Below are positions 55,271-63,485 of a DNA stretch of 64,000 nt, in pieces. The notes under the pieces were generated by a model that was not told the origin of the DNA, ran no database searches, and was given only the letters and a program-made list of their open reading frames with translations. A program made the position numbers and the translations under genes. How positions within the stretch are numbered: the first letter of the stretch is position 1; every line of letters starts with the position of its first letter. Source of the stretch: Bacteroidales bacterium (GTDB lineage Bacteria > Bacteroidota > Bacteroidia > Bacteroidales > F082); contig JAFSJF010000103.1 in assembly GCA_017439405.1 (NCBI GenBank), positions 1 to 64,000 of the forward strand. Reading direction: 5' to 3'.

Positions 55271-56611
55271 TTATTCAAATTCTAAAGTCTGTTCTTTGAT
55301 GGTTTTGTTCTTTTGTAGAGCCGAAAAACCATGAGCAAGATACCAAAAGTTGAAAGTTTTTCCCATCTTCACCGATGGATTTTCAAGAATATCTAAATCA
55401 TTATCGTCTGAATTGTCTGCAATCCATTTAGGCTCTGAATAATTCATTTTGAAAACCAATTGACTATTTCTTAGCTTTCGTGCCTTAATTGACAATTTCA
55501 ACACTGTTTTTTCATTTTTTTCCTTGATTTGCAGTTGATAATCTTTGTCTGCAAGAGTTCTTACATTACTTTCTCCCTGTTTTTTTACTGATAATTCTAC
55601 ATTCTCCTTCATATAATTTGGATCTCGCATATAAGAGGGCAACTCGCTTATGTCAGCTGTAAATCGGATCAAACTATCACGGTCATAGTAACTTTGTTCT
55701 ATCTTCAGTTTTGTACCGCTCCTTGAGATTCCGTTGCCGAATTTCAATTCAATATTATCATAAATGCCAAAATTCTCACCGAACAATGCCATGTCCGTAG
55801 GTGTCGATAGTTTTGGGAAATTGGATTCACTCAACATACTTTCCGCAATTGCTTTGTTCAACTCTCCTTCCAAATATTTAATACACTTCCATCTACCAAC
55901 AACAATGATGAAGAAAGGACGGTCTTGGTTGTTGATGATTTTTTGATCATTGTTGTAACAATAATAATACCAGCCACCTTTCTTTATAGTTTTTGATGTG
56001 TTGAATTTCGCCTCATATCTTATTATCAAGGCACTCATTTTATCCGATTCCTTTTCAAATAAGGCAGCAATATTAAGAGACAATGCTTCTTTCTGTGAAA
56101 TATTGTAACTCCTATTATTCTCTATGTCTTCATTCGAACCACTAAGGATTCCATCTGTAACAAGAAGGCATATATCGTAACCTTTATTATTAATATGCTC
56201 TATCATGGACCCAATCATCGATTTAATATTTGATTCAGCACTCCATTTAATATCACGTTTGTTCAACAATGTATTAAATGATTCCTTATCGATACCTTTT
56301 TCTTCTTTTTCTCCATAAAGATAGCAACTATCAACGTTTGCCAAATTAACCAATGAAGCTATTGCACCATAGAAACGAGAGTCATTACTGCTCTCCATAT
56401 AGCCCCTCATGCTACTGGATTTGTCGAACAACAAAGTTGCCCTTTTCGGCTCTTCTGGTTTAAGAATCAGTGGAGCTTCCATCTGTCCTTTTTTTGTTGT
56501 GTCTTGGTCGTCTGTTGTCTCTCCGCCTGTATTATTGGTATTGGAACTACAAGCCATAATTAATAGGCTTATTACAATGAATGGTGCACATGCTGTAATA
56601 ACTTTTTTCAT
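55271..56611 (-). CDS. von Willebrand A-domain lipoprotein
   Basis: 446 residues with a lipobox (LIMAC, Cys21) and an acidic linker. A vWA domain starts near 56 with a complete MIDAS DxSxS (Asp63, Ser65, Ser67 in LLFDKSSSM) and a later Asp in LLVTDGIL (Asp153). A strand-rich C-terminal part (about 290-446) may be a second domain. vWA domains bind partners through a metal ion. The protein is exported and lipid-anchored, so it would act outside the inner membrane. vWA proteins are known neighbours of tubulin-like genes in some bacteria. Confidence 0.8.
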   Translation of the reverse strand: MKKVITACAPFIVISLLIMACSSNTNNTGGETTDDQDTTKKGQMEAPLILKPEEPKRATLLFDKSSSMRGYMESSNDSRFYGAIASLVNLANVDSCYLYGEKEEKGIDKESFNTLLNKRDIKWSAESNIKSMIGSMIEHINNKGYDICLLVTDGILSGSNEDIENNRSYNISQKEALSLNIAALFEKESDKMSALIIRYEAKFNTSKTIKKGGWYYYCYNNDQKIINNQDRPFFIIVVGRWKCIKYLEGELNKAIAESMLSESNFPKLSTPTDMALFGENFGIYDNIELKFGNGISRSGTKLKIEQSYYDRDSLIRFTADISELPSYMRDPNYMKENVELSVKKQGESNVRTLADKDYQLQIKEKNEKTVLKLSIKARKLRNSQLVFKMNYSEPKWIADNSDDNDLDILENPSVKMGKTFNFWYLAHGFSALQKNKTIKEQTLEFE

Positions 56612-56695
56612 ATTGACGTGGTTTTTATTTGTGTTTCTATAGATAATTCTTTGGTTATTATATTAGAGTTTAGTTATCTGTTTTTTTCAAGTCGT

Positions 56696-57148
56696 TTATT
56701 CATCATACCCGTATTCCCTAAGTTTATGCCTCCACGACATGCGAGGTACAATGTTGGCTGTAATCAGGTTGGTCCAACTCCCGAAAGCATCTTGTGCGTA
56801 CATGGATCCGTTGGGATAGATGACGAAATTGTCTGCCGCGTATGGAACTGCGGGATAACTAACAGGGTTGGTGCAGAAAATGTAGGTGGTGCAATTGCCA
56901 AAATAATCGCAATTGTTTTGAATGACTGCGGTTTCAACAACGGAAATGGTTCCGTATGGATAGAGATAATAATTCACAGTCAATACAGCTTGGCCATCGT
57001 CATAGTAAGCCAACAATCCTTTATATAATACGCCTTCCACATTCCATCGGATTTCATACATGCTATCCATCCCATGCAATAAGGACTGCGCCGAAAGTGT
57101 CCCCGACATAATCAGAATGGTTGAAAGTGTTGCAATTAGTTTTTTCAT
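56696..57148 (-). CDS. Small secreted protein, first gene of the tubulin/actin-like operon
   Basis: 150 residues with a signal peptide (IMSGTLSAQ) and a Tyr/Gly-rich, strand-rich mature part (TVNYYLYPYGTISVVETAV; NFVIYPNGSMYAQDAFGSW). Cys pairs (NNCDYFGNC, FCTN) could form disulfides. No family recognised. It is 84 nt upstream of the vWA lipoprotein on the same strand. Membership in the operon is inferred from spacing; it could be a separate gene. Confidence 0.65.
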   Translation of the reverse strand: MKKLIATLSTILIMSGTLSAQSLLHGMDSMYEIRWNVEGVLYKGLLAYYDDGQAVLTVNYYLYPYGTISVVETAVIQNNCDYFGNCTTYIFCTNPVSYPAVPYAADNFVIYPNGSMYAQDAFGSWTNLITANIVPRMSWRHKLREYGYDE

Positions 57149-57183
57149 GGCTCGTCTCTTTTACAAGTTTGTTTTCTGATTTT

Positions 57184-57191
57184 GCAAATTA
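57184..57191 (-). promoter_or_regulatory. Weak candidate -7 box for the tubulin/actin-like operon
   Basis: TTAATTTG on the minus strand, one base off TAnnTTTG, 35 nt upstream of the first gene. No better match is seen between 57149 and 57270. Confidence 0.3.
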
Positions 57192-57233
57192 ACAACATTT
57201 CCCCTATCCCTCAACCACTTACCTGTCACAAAC

Positions 57234-57265
57234 ATTAATACAAACTGTACCAATAATTAATACAA
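57234..57265. promoter_or_regulatory. Paired decamers at 22-bp spacing, possible operator
   Basis: ATTAATACAA occurs at 57234-57243 and 57256-57265, on the same face of the helix, between the XRE-like gene stop and the weak promoter of the operon. A dimeric or tetrameric regulator could bind. Confidence 0.4.
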
Positions 57266-57270
57266 GTCCG

Positions 57271-57507
57271 CTATTCTTCGGCATGGGTTTTGGTGGCGAG
57301 TTGGAGCTTTTCGGAGATGTCGCGGAAGAAGTCATGATGTAGTTTTTCGGAGGCGCGGACGAGGAAGTCTGTGTTGAGGTGGGGACGGCGGAGGATGTTG
57401 TACATGTTGCCGCGCGTGGTCAGCATCTCCTTGGCAAACCACACCACGCTGCGGCGCTGCCTGCGCAACTCCTCATGAATCAATTTGCCGCAATGGATGC
57501 CCGTCAT
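57271..57507 (-). CDS. Small XRE-like DNA-binding protein
   Basis: 78 residues: IHCGKLIHEELRRQRRSVVWFAKEM, then RGNMYNILRR and LNTDFLVRASEKLHHDFF. The pattern (a short helix-turn-helix with a Val-Val-Trp-hAK turn) is a common small-protein family of Bacteroidales, usually called an XRE or 'helix-turn-helix' protein. It sits 122 bp upstream of the tubulin/actin-like operon on the same strand and could regulate it through the decamers between them. Confidence 0.7.
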   Translation of the reverse strand: MTGIHCGKLIHEELRRQRRSVVWFAKEMLTTRGNMYNILRRPHLNTDFLVRASEKLHHDFFRDISEKLQLATKTHAEE

Positions 57508-57875
57508 GCTTCCGTTTCCTTTTTTCCACCGGCAGAGGCTCCCTTTGTCGGCCTATTGTCATTTGTTTTGGAAACACAAAAGAAAAGCGCGGGAGCAAGA
57601 ACCTTTGCCTATCCCGAACTCTTAGGCCTTCGCATTGCCTTCCAACCGAGGATAAGCAATGCTCGCAGCCCACGCTGGATCATATATACACAAATTGTTG
57701 GTATTATACAAGCACAACACCAACATCGGATATACAAATCCCATGAACGCGAATCACTGCCTTACCGTGCGGTCGAAAATTGAAGTTGCGAAGTTCAAGA
57801 GTTCCGCAGATAAAACGCCAATTCAGCGCTGTTTCTGATATGTCTGTCACCCCTTGTATACAAAGGGGTATGACG
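57508..57875 (-). other. Long possibly structured leader of the XRE-like gene
   Basis: No gene fits here. A -7 box at 57879-57886 points into it. Stems include GCATTGC/GCAATGC (57632-57638 with 57656-57662) and an imperfect CCCCTT...AAGGGG repeat near 57850-57868. The rest up to 58061 also holds nothing I can support as coding. Confidence 0.4.
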
Positions 57876-57878
57876 GTG

Positions 57879-57886
57879 CAAATTTA
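57879..57886 (-). promoter_or_regulatory. Candidate -7 promoter box (TAAATTTG) upstream of the XRE-like gene
   Basis: TAAATTTG on the minus strand inside a 21-bp segment (57876-57896) identical to 59699-59719, which carries the promoter of the AlbA_2 gene. Confidence 0.55.
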
Positions 57887-58061
57887 CGTTGTTTTTCCGT
57901 CGGTACGTTATTCTTTTTGAAAAAAACGCTTCTTCGAATATACACAAAAAAGCCTTGACGCAAATTTGATTGTATCAAGGCTTCCTTAGTGCAGCTAAAG
58001 AATTTTGATCGCTGTGACGCGACAACAGGTCGGACAAAAAACTTTAGGATTGGCAATCATC

Positions 58062-59681
58062 CTAGTCCGACAATGGTTCAACAATCTCCCAATGGCCACC
58101 CTTGTCGGGACCAATGCGACGGATGATTCCTTGATCCTTTAATTTTCGGATGTTTTTGTCTACCCCATTCCGCGTCATACCAAGGCGATTAGCCATTTCT
58201 GAAAGTGTAATATCAGGTGTTATTGCAATTAGTTCTATGATTTTCTGCATACTTTTCTGCATACTTTTCTGCATACTTTTCTGCATACTTTTCTTGTTGT
58301 TTTCTATTTCCTCCGTAGTTTTCTGGTCACTTTCTGTATGGTTTTCTGCATACTTTTCTGTCCCCTCTGTAGTTTTCTGTATACTTTTCTGCATGGTTTC
58401 TCCTTCTTGCTGCTTCACCAAGTCCTCAATCAAAAGTGTAGCCTCTACCCGTGCCGGCATCTGATGCTCGACAAGCGTCGGCAACTGCCAACCATTCTCG
58501 CGCCAGCCAGTACTGATAATATCGGCACCGCTTCCCGCCTTTTCACCGACACCGACAAACACGAACATCTTTTGAAGCAGAGGGTTACGGCAAACGCTGT
58601 GCCCACCTTCCCAAAAGTCTTCCAAACTGACAAGCATCGTTCCGGGATTCGACATCACAATACGGTCATCGTAACGGTCTATCACAATGTTCCCCATCAC
58701 CGTGTAGGCGCAATGGATGAGGCAGTTACCCAATGCTTCCCTTAATGAGGTGTGGGCCGATGTGGTGTCCTTGCGCCGTTGGTTTTCATCCAACTTAAAA
58801 GGCACTGGTAGCGCATGTTGCAGCATGGGCAGAACTCTGCTATAAAACTGATAGAGATTGGCCTCCCATGTTCCATCAGGATAGACGCGGTTTGTCCAGC
58901 GAACATCCTTCCCATCGCCAAGATGTTCCCGATAGTCAGGGAAGAAATTCGGGCAACATTCAGGGTCAGTAATGCTGCTGTTTTTGCCGAACATCAACAT
59001 TCCTGCCACCGTGAAGCCTTCTTTCCCTGTGGTCCTATCCTTGCGGTAGGCCCCAACACTTTCCAAAAACCGCAGGTCGTCAAAGTCGTTCCACGGATGG
59101 TTTTCGTGCCTGTCTTTATACGCCTGCCGATAGTTCCGCAGCGTCGCTGTATCTATGTCCTCAAAGCTATAGCCTGTCAATATGCGCGAGTCCGCCGAGT
59201 GTTGCACATTGTTAGCATCCGAAAACATCTGCCGCACCTCGTCATCCGAGCAAACATAATCCCCTTCATGGTGGCGTTTGTAAGTATGCCCGAAGGGATT
59301 GAGCGTCAGATATACGGGACACAAATAATAAGGAGCCTTGGGAATTAGGAATACCAACAGTCTGATACCATCCTCCGTCACATGCTCTTTTACATCCCTT
59401 TCCGTCAGCAGCGGAATGCTCACGCAACTCTTATTATGCGCACAGTCCCAAAAAGTTTTCTTATGAGCGGCTATTTGTTCCTCGGTCAGTCCATCAGGCG
59501 TGAACTTACCGCTCTTCTCTTTTACTCCCAACACAATCACACCGCCCTGGCTGTTCGCAAAGGCCGAAAAGGTTTCCCAAAAAGACCCAGGGAATCCACC
59601 TTTCGCCGACTTGTATTCCAGTTCTGTTCCTTCTCGTAATTTCAGGGATTTGGTAATGTTTTCCATCACAATGTATTCCAT
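58062..59681 (-). CDS. AlbA_2 (Schlafen-type) domain regulator with C-terminal winged helix
   Basis: 539 residues (534 if started at ATG 59666). An N-terminal AlbA_2 nucleic-acid-binding domain (TELEYKSAKG, FANSQGGVIVLGVKE), a middle region, an ATPase-like GHKL-related domain of this family (LREALGNCLIHCAY, MSNPG) and a C-terminal winged helix (ITLSEMANRLGMTRNGVDKNI). Before it lies a run of KSMQ repeats coded by a 12-bp tandem repeat. Such proteins are common in Bacteroidales and their function is little known; DNA binding is likely. Confidence 0.88.
   Translation of the reverse strand: MEYIVMENITKSLKLREGTELEYKSAKGGFPGSFWETFSAFANSQGGVIVLGVKEKSGKFTPDGLTEEQIAAHKKTFWDCAHNKSCVSIPLLTERDVKEHVTEDGIRLLVFLIPKAPYYLCPVYLTLNPFGHTYKRHHEGDYVCSDDEVRQMFSDANNVQHSADSRILTGYSFEDIDTATLRNYRQAYKDRHENHPWNDFDDLRFLESVGAYRKDRTTGKEGFTVAGMLMFGKNSSITDPECCPNFFPDYREHLGDGKDVRWTNRVYPDGTWEANLYQFYSRVLPMLQHALPVPFKLDENQRRKDTTSAHTSLREALGNCLIHCAYTVMGNIVIDRYDDRIVMSNPGTMLVSLEDFWEGGHSVCRNPLLQKMFVFVGVGEKAGSGADIISTGWRENGWQLPTLVEHQMPARVEATLLIEDLVKQQEGETMQKSIQKTTEGTEKYAENHTESDQKTTEEIENNKKSMQKSMQKSMQKSMQKIIELIAITPDITLSEMANRLGMTRNGVDKNIRKLKDQGIIRRIGPDKGGHWEIVEPLSD
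58241..58288. repeat. 12-bp tandem repeat (4 exact units) in the AlbA_2 gene
   Basis: TTTTCTGCATAC four times without change, with degenerate copies up to about 58395. On the minus strand it encodes KSMQ or QKSM units, so copy changes keep the frame. Confidence 0.95.
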
Positions 59682-59701
59682 ATATTAGTAACAAACATGT
59701 G

Positions 59702-59709
59702 CAAATTTA
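59702..59709 (-). promoter_or_regulatory. Candidate -7 promoter box for the AlbA_2 gene
   Basis: TAAATTTG on the minus strand, 21 nt upstream of ATG 59681, in the 21-bp segment repeated at 57876-57896. Confidence 0.6.
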
Positions 59710-59776
59710 CGTTGTTTTTGAAAAAGAATTGGTGTTTTCGAGGAAAATAATCCTGAAAAAGTTTTCGCAAGCAGTT

Positions 59777-60952
59777 TCAATACGCAAAGCCGAACATCCA
59801 AATCGGGATGGAGTTGCCGATGGCGTATTCTATGTTGTCCTTCACCAAATAGGCGGTTTCGGCTTCTTTCACCTGCTTGCCTGTCTTGTTTTTGCCTCCC
59901 ACCTCGAAAGTGATGCCCTCGATTTCAAAATCGGAGATTTTCGAGGAGGTCACTTTGTATGCCTCCTGCATCCACATGAGGAACAAGGTCTCGCGCATGG
60001 TGCCTTCGGTGGGGTTGCTGTCGGAAACAGCAAACGCGATGTTGCTGTTGTTCAGGTAGAGTTTCTCCACCTTTTGCAGCAAGGCGTCCCCCGTGCCTTT
60101 CTCGGGCAATGTGTTGAACAACTGCGACGAAGTCAGGTATTCGACATAGTCCGGAAGCTGGTTGCGCCCGATTTCAAGGTCGCGAGCCAGTTTCGAGTAG
60201 TTGGGCTTGAACGGCACGCTGTTGGCCAGCACATACATGAGCTTTTTCAGCTTTCCCGCCGAGGCGACTGGGATATCCGCATAATTGGGGATGTCATGCT
60301 CAACGGTCTCATTGACGGCCTGCTTCAACCGCAAATGAAAATCATCCTCCGAAAAAAAAGGATATACGCCTTTCCTGCGGTATTCCTCATAGTATTTCAA
60401 CGGCCTGTGTTCGCCGTAAGGAAAATCGACACGGCCTTTCAGAATGTCTTCAAGGCTTGCTGTTTTGAGGTTCCATCCGTTGGCGATATTGAGATATTCC
60501 CTGAACGACAGTCCTGGCATGGTGTATTCGATAGCCCTCCGACTCAAGTCGGCCATGCTACCTTTCCTCAATGCCAGCAACGAGCTGCCAGAATAAACCA
60601 CCGACAGCAGCGGCAACTTGTCATAAATCATCTTGATTTCCGTTGACCAACCCTTATACTTGTGGATTTCGTCGATATAGAGCCGTTTGCCGCCACGCTT
60701 GAAGAAATCGTAAGCCATTTCATACAAGCCATGACCAGAGAAATAGAAGTCGTCGGCCTGAACATACAGCGTTTCCTCAATGTTGTCAAACTTTCGGATA
60801 TGCTGCAACAACAATGTCGATTTGCCAACTCCTTTTTGACCCATGAGACCAATTAGGCGGTTGTTCCAATTGATTTTGTCGTGAAACGACCTGACATATC
60901 CCATTGGGGTCAGTTCAAGTGCGATTCGGAAGGATTCAAACAAGGTTTCCAT
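59777..60952 (-). CDS. DUF4143-type AAA+ ATPase
   Basis: 391 residues: Walker A GQKGVGKS (38-45), Walker B KRLYIDEIHK (about 89-98), sensor-like SGSSLLAL, LSFREYL (typical of the family), and a C-terminal region with a winged helix and a restriction-endonuclease-like fold ending IPIWMFGF. Members are widespread in Bacteroidales and Archaea, often as lone genes; role unproven, with ideas including toxin-antitoxin-like function or DNA processing. Its upstream region carries three iteron-like palindromes overlapping the -33 area. Confidence 0.88.
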   Translation of the reverse strand: METLFESFRIALELTPMGYVRSFHDKINWNNRLIGLMGQKGVGKSTLLLQHIRKFDNIEETLYVQADDFYFSGHGLYEMAYDFFKRGGKRLYIDEIHKYKGWSTEIKMIYDKLPLLSVVYSGSSLLALRKGSMADLSRRAIEYTMPGLSFREYLNIANGWNLKTASLEDILKGRVDFPYGEHRPLKYYEEYRRKGVYPFFSEDDFHLRLKQAVNETVEHDIPNYADIPVASAGKLKKLMYVLANSVPFKPNYSKLARDLEIGRNQLPDYVEYLTSSQLFNTLPEKGTGDALLQKVEKLYLNNSNIAFAVSDSNPTEGTMRETLFLMWMQEAYKVTSSKISDFEIEGITFEVGGKNKTGKQVKEAETAYLVKDNIEYAIGNSIPIWMFGFAY

Positions 60953-60966
60953 AATGAAATTTTTGG

Positions 60967-60974
60967 CAAAAATA
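60967..60974 (-). promoter_or_regulatory. Candidate -7 promoter box for the DUF4143-type ATPase
   Basis: TATTTTTG on the minus strand, 15 nt upstream of the start. Confidence 0.6.
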
Positions 60975-60990
60975 GGAAGAATATCTCAAT

Positions 60991-61078
60991 ATTGCACCTC
61001 GCAAAGTGAAAAAACAAACAAAAATTGCACTTCGCGAAGTGCAATTTTACAATAAAACTGCACTTTCGGAAGTGCAAT
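60991..61078. promoter_or_regulatory. Three iteron-like palindromes at 33-bp steps
   Basis: Sites at 60991, 61024 and 61057, each 22 bp: the middle one is a perfect palindrome (ATTGCACTTCG and complement; 28 bp counting flanks), the third nearly perfect, the first decayed on one arm. The first covers the expected -33 area of the ATPase promoter. Confidence 0.75.
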
Positions 61079-61137
61079 TTGGCATTGTTGAAGCGGAATT
61101 ACACCCTTCCAAGACTTCTCGCCGCGAAAAGCCCCTG

Positions 61138-63429
61138 TCAGTTGTCTTGTTGGGGCTTCGCGTCTTTCTTGAGGCTCTCGAAAAACTCCTTGGCATGGGT
61201 TTCGGAAGCCACGAACCACACCTTGTCGCCTTCCTCAAAAACGGATGAAGCCTTGGGATTGAGCATGAACTCGTCGTTGCGCTCGACGGCTATCACCATG
61301 ATGTTGAACTTGTTGCGGAGGTCGGAGTCGTGGAGCGTCACGCCGTGGTACGGACTGCTATCTTTCACCTCAGAATAATAGATGTCCACGTCGCTCAGCG
61401 GGCGTTCCTTGATGAGCACGTCGTCCTCGATTTCGACATGCGGCCTCAGCTTGGCCAACTGTTCCTCCGTGCCAAGGAAGGTGATTTCGTCCATCGGATA
61501 GAGCACGAAATCGCGCCTTGGAAGGTCGATTACCTCGTCGGCGCGGTCAACGCCGACCACGCTTGCTCCGTAGGTCTCGCGGAAGTCGCTTTCGCGGATG
61601 GGCTTTCCGACATAGTTGCTCCTTGCGCTCAGCGTCATCTTCTCCAAGGCGAAATTCTCTTGCAGCACCTCGGGCAGCACAAAAGACTGCAAGGTGTCGC
61701 GATTGTTCATGTTGTCCAAGAAACGTTTCTCGATGCGCTCGTACCAATGCATGGCCGGACTGAGGGTGCGCAGCAGCAGCAGATAGACCAAAGAGGCAAC
61801 GATGGACATCACGTTAACGTCCATCAGAATGTGGAGCGACTGCCAAAACTCGGCATTCATGCCATGCCTGAAGATACGCGAGGCGAAGAACCACGCGATG
61901 AGGAATCGCAGCGCGTCCATGATCCACACCATCGTGCGGCTGGCCTTGTTCGACTTGACCACCGCCTCCGTCTCCTTGTCCAAATCATGCTTGAAGCCGA
62001 TGGCCCAAATGAACGGCGAGGCAATCACCAACGAAACGGCTACCACGATGATGCCCGAATAAGGTTGCGAAAGGTTGGTCAGCACCGGTTCGAGCAGCGA
62101 GAAGCAGAGCAGTGTGATGGCAAGCAAGATGGTGGAATAGAGCACGGTAGACTGTAGCCGGTTCACCACGAAGGTCTTCATCGTGACGCGGTTGCCCGAC
62201 TTCACCTTGACATTCTTCTCCTTATTGCCAAAGAACTTGATCCAACTATCGGGCACCTTGCGGTCGATCCATTGGAACAACGGCTCGCCGCCCTTAATTA
62301 AATAAGGTGTAAGGAAGGTGGTGATGATGGACACCGAAACGATGATGGGATACAAGAATTCGTCGATGACGCCGAAACTCATGCCCACCGTGGCGATGAT
62401 GAACGAGAACTCGCCGATTTGGCCGAAACACATCCCGGCACGCACGGCATTGTGGAGCGTGTCGCCCGAAAGCAACATGCCTACGCCCGAACTCAGCGAC
62501 TTGAGCGTCACCACGACCACCGTGATGACCAAGATTTGCCACCAATACTGCACGAGAATGGCCGGATTGACCATCATACCCACCGACACGAAAAACACCG
62601 CGCCGAAAAGGTTCTTGATAGGCGTGGTCAGCTTGTGGATCATCTCAGCCTCAAGCGTTTCGGCCAAGATGCTACCCATGATGAACGCACCCAAGGCCGA
62701 CGAGAAGCCCGCCTTGTTGGCCAACCAAACCATGAAGAAGCACAAGCCCACCGAAAACACCGTCAGCGTTTCCTCGGTCATGAACTTACGCGCCCATTTC
62801 AGTATGGTCGGGATAAGGAACACGCCGCCAACATACCATACCAAAAGGAAGAAAACGAGTTTCAATACGCTCATCATCAGTTCCCTGCCATCGAGGGCGG
62901 TGCTCACGGCGAGGGTGGAAAGGATGACCATCATGAGGATGGCAGCCAGATCCTCGACCACTAAAACGCCGATGACGCTGCTGGTGAACTTTTCCCCTTT
63001 CAGCTTCAAGTCCTCAAAGGCCTTCGCGATGATGGTCGTCGATGACATGGAAAGCATGGCGCCGAGGAAAATGCTATCCATCTGCTTCCAGCCCATCAAC
63101 TTGCCCAAGATAAAGCCGATGATGCACATGGAAACCAACTCCGTCAAGGCGGTGAAGCCCACCGTGCCAGCCTGTTTCTTCAGTTTCTTGAAGCTGAACT
63201 CCAAACCAATGGCAAACAGCAAAAACACCATGCCGATTTCGCTCCACGTCTCCACGCTGTGATGGTCGTTGATGACGGGGAACCAAGGAAAATAGGGCCC
63301 GATGAGCAGGCCAGCGATGATATAGCCCAACACGAGGGGCTGCTTCAACCACTTGAAAATGACAGTAGTGACGCCTGCCGTGACGAGAATCAAGGCGAGG
63401 TCGGAAAATAATGCGGGTAGTTCTGACAT
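61138..63429 (-). CDS. Kef-type cation:proton antiporter with two C-terminal RCK_C domains (copy 2)
   Basis: 763 residues, collinear with the protein at 39762-42062 and clearly paralogous (shared LALILVTAG, IAGxLIGP, SSTTIIAKAF, FSSALGAFIMGSILAETLEAE, GMMVxPxILVxYWWQIL). It has the same 12-helix core, extra helices at about 440-560 and two RCK_C-like domains (ending SVFEEGDKVWFVAS). Same strand and same upstream neighbour as copy 1. Function as for copy 1: K+ or Na+/H+ exchange, regulated by a cytosolic ligand. Confidence 0.92.
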   Translation of the reverse strand: MSELPALFSDLALILVTAGVTTVIFKWLKQPLVLGYIIAGLLIGPYFPWFPVINDHHSVETWSEIGMVFLLFAIGLEFSFKKLKKQAGTVGFTALTELVSMCIIGFILGKLMGWKQMDSIFLGAMLSMSSTTIIAKAFEDLKLKGEKFTSSVIGVLVVEDLAAILMMVILSTLAVSTALDGRELMMSVLKLVFFLLVWYVGGVFLIPTILKWARKFMTEETLTVFSVGLCFFMVWLANKAGFSSALGAFIMGSILAETLEAEMIHKLTTPIKNLFGAVFFVSVGMMVNPAILVQYWWQILVITVVVVTLKSLSSGVGMLLSGDTLHNAVRAGMCFGQIGEFSFIIATVGMSFGVIDEFLYPIIVSVSIITTFLTPYLIKGGEPLFQWIDRKVPDSWIKFFGNKEKNVKVKSGNRVTMKTFVVNRLQSTVLYSTILLAITLLCFSLLEPVLTNLSQPYSGIIVVAVSLVIASPFIWAIGFKHDLDKETEAVVKSNKASRTMVWIMDALRFLIAWFFASRIFRHGMNAEFWQSLHILMDVNVMSIVASLVYLLLLRTLSPAMHWYERIEKRFLDNMNNRDTLQSFVLPEVLQENFALEKMTLSARSNYVGKPIRESDFRETYGASVVGVDRADEVIDLPRRDFVLYPMDEITFLGTEEQLAKLRPHVEIEDDVLIKERPLSDVDIYYSEVKDSSPYHGVTLHDSDLRNKFNIMVIAVERNDEFMLNPKASSVFEEGDKVWFVASETHAKEFFESLKKDAKPQQDN

Positions 63430-63451
63430 AGGTTTATTGATTTTTGGGGTG

Positions 63452-63459
63452 CAAAATTA
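63452..63459 (-). promoter_or_regulatory. Candidate -7 promoter box for antiporter copy 2
   Basis: TAATTTTG on the minus strand, 23 nt upstream of the start, in a block nearly identical to that before copy 1. Confidence 0.6.
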
Positions 63460-63485
63460 CAAAACTTAACGGGAATTTGCACAAG

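Noticed and set aside
44374..57148. Known secretion, BREX, T6SS, gliding or conjugation locus
   Set aside because: None of the marker families (sheath, BrxC/PglZ, TssB/C, GldK-N, relaxase, VirB4) is visible.
57847..58056. Short minus-strand frame upstream of the XRE-like leader
   Set aside because: No family match, no start signal, and it overlaps the promoter-like segment at 57876-57896.
58241..58395. Tandem repeat as CRISPR or satellite
   Set aside because: It is in frame within an intact gene and has no spacers.
60991..61078. Possible CRISPR array
   Set aside because: Only three units with 11-bp spacers of low complexity and no cas genes; the layout fits operator iterons.
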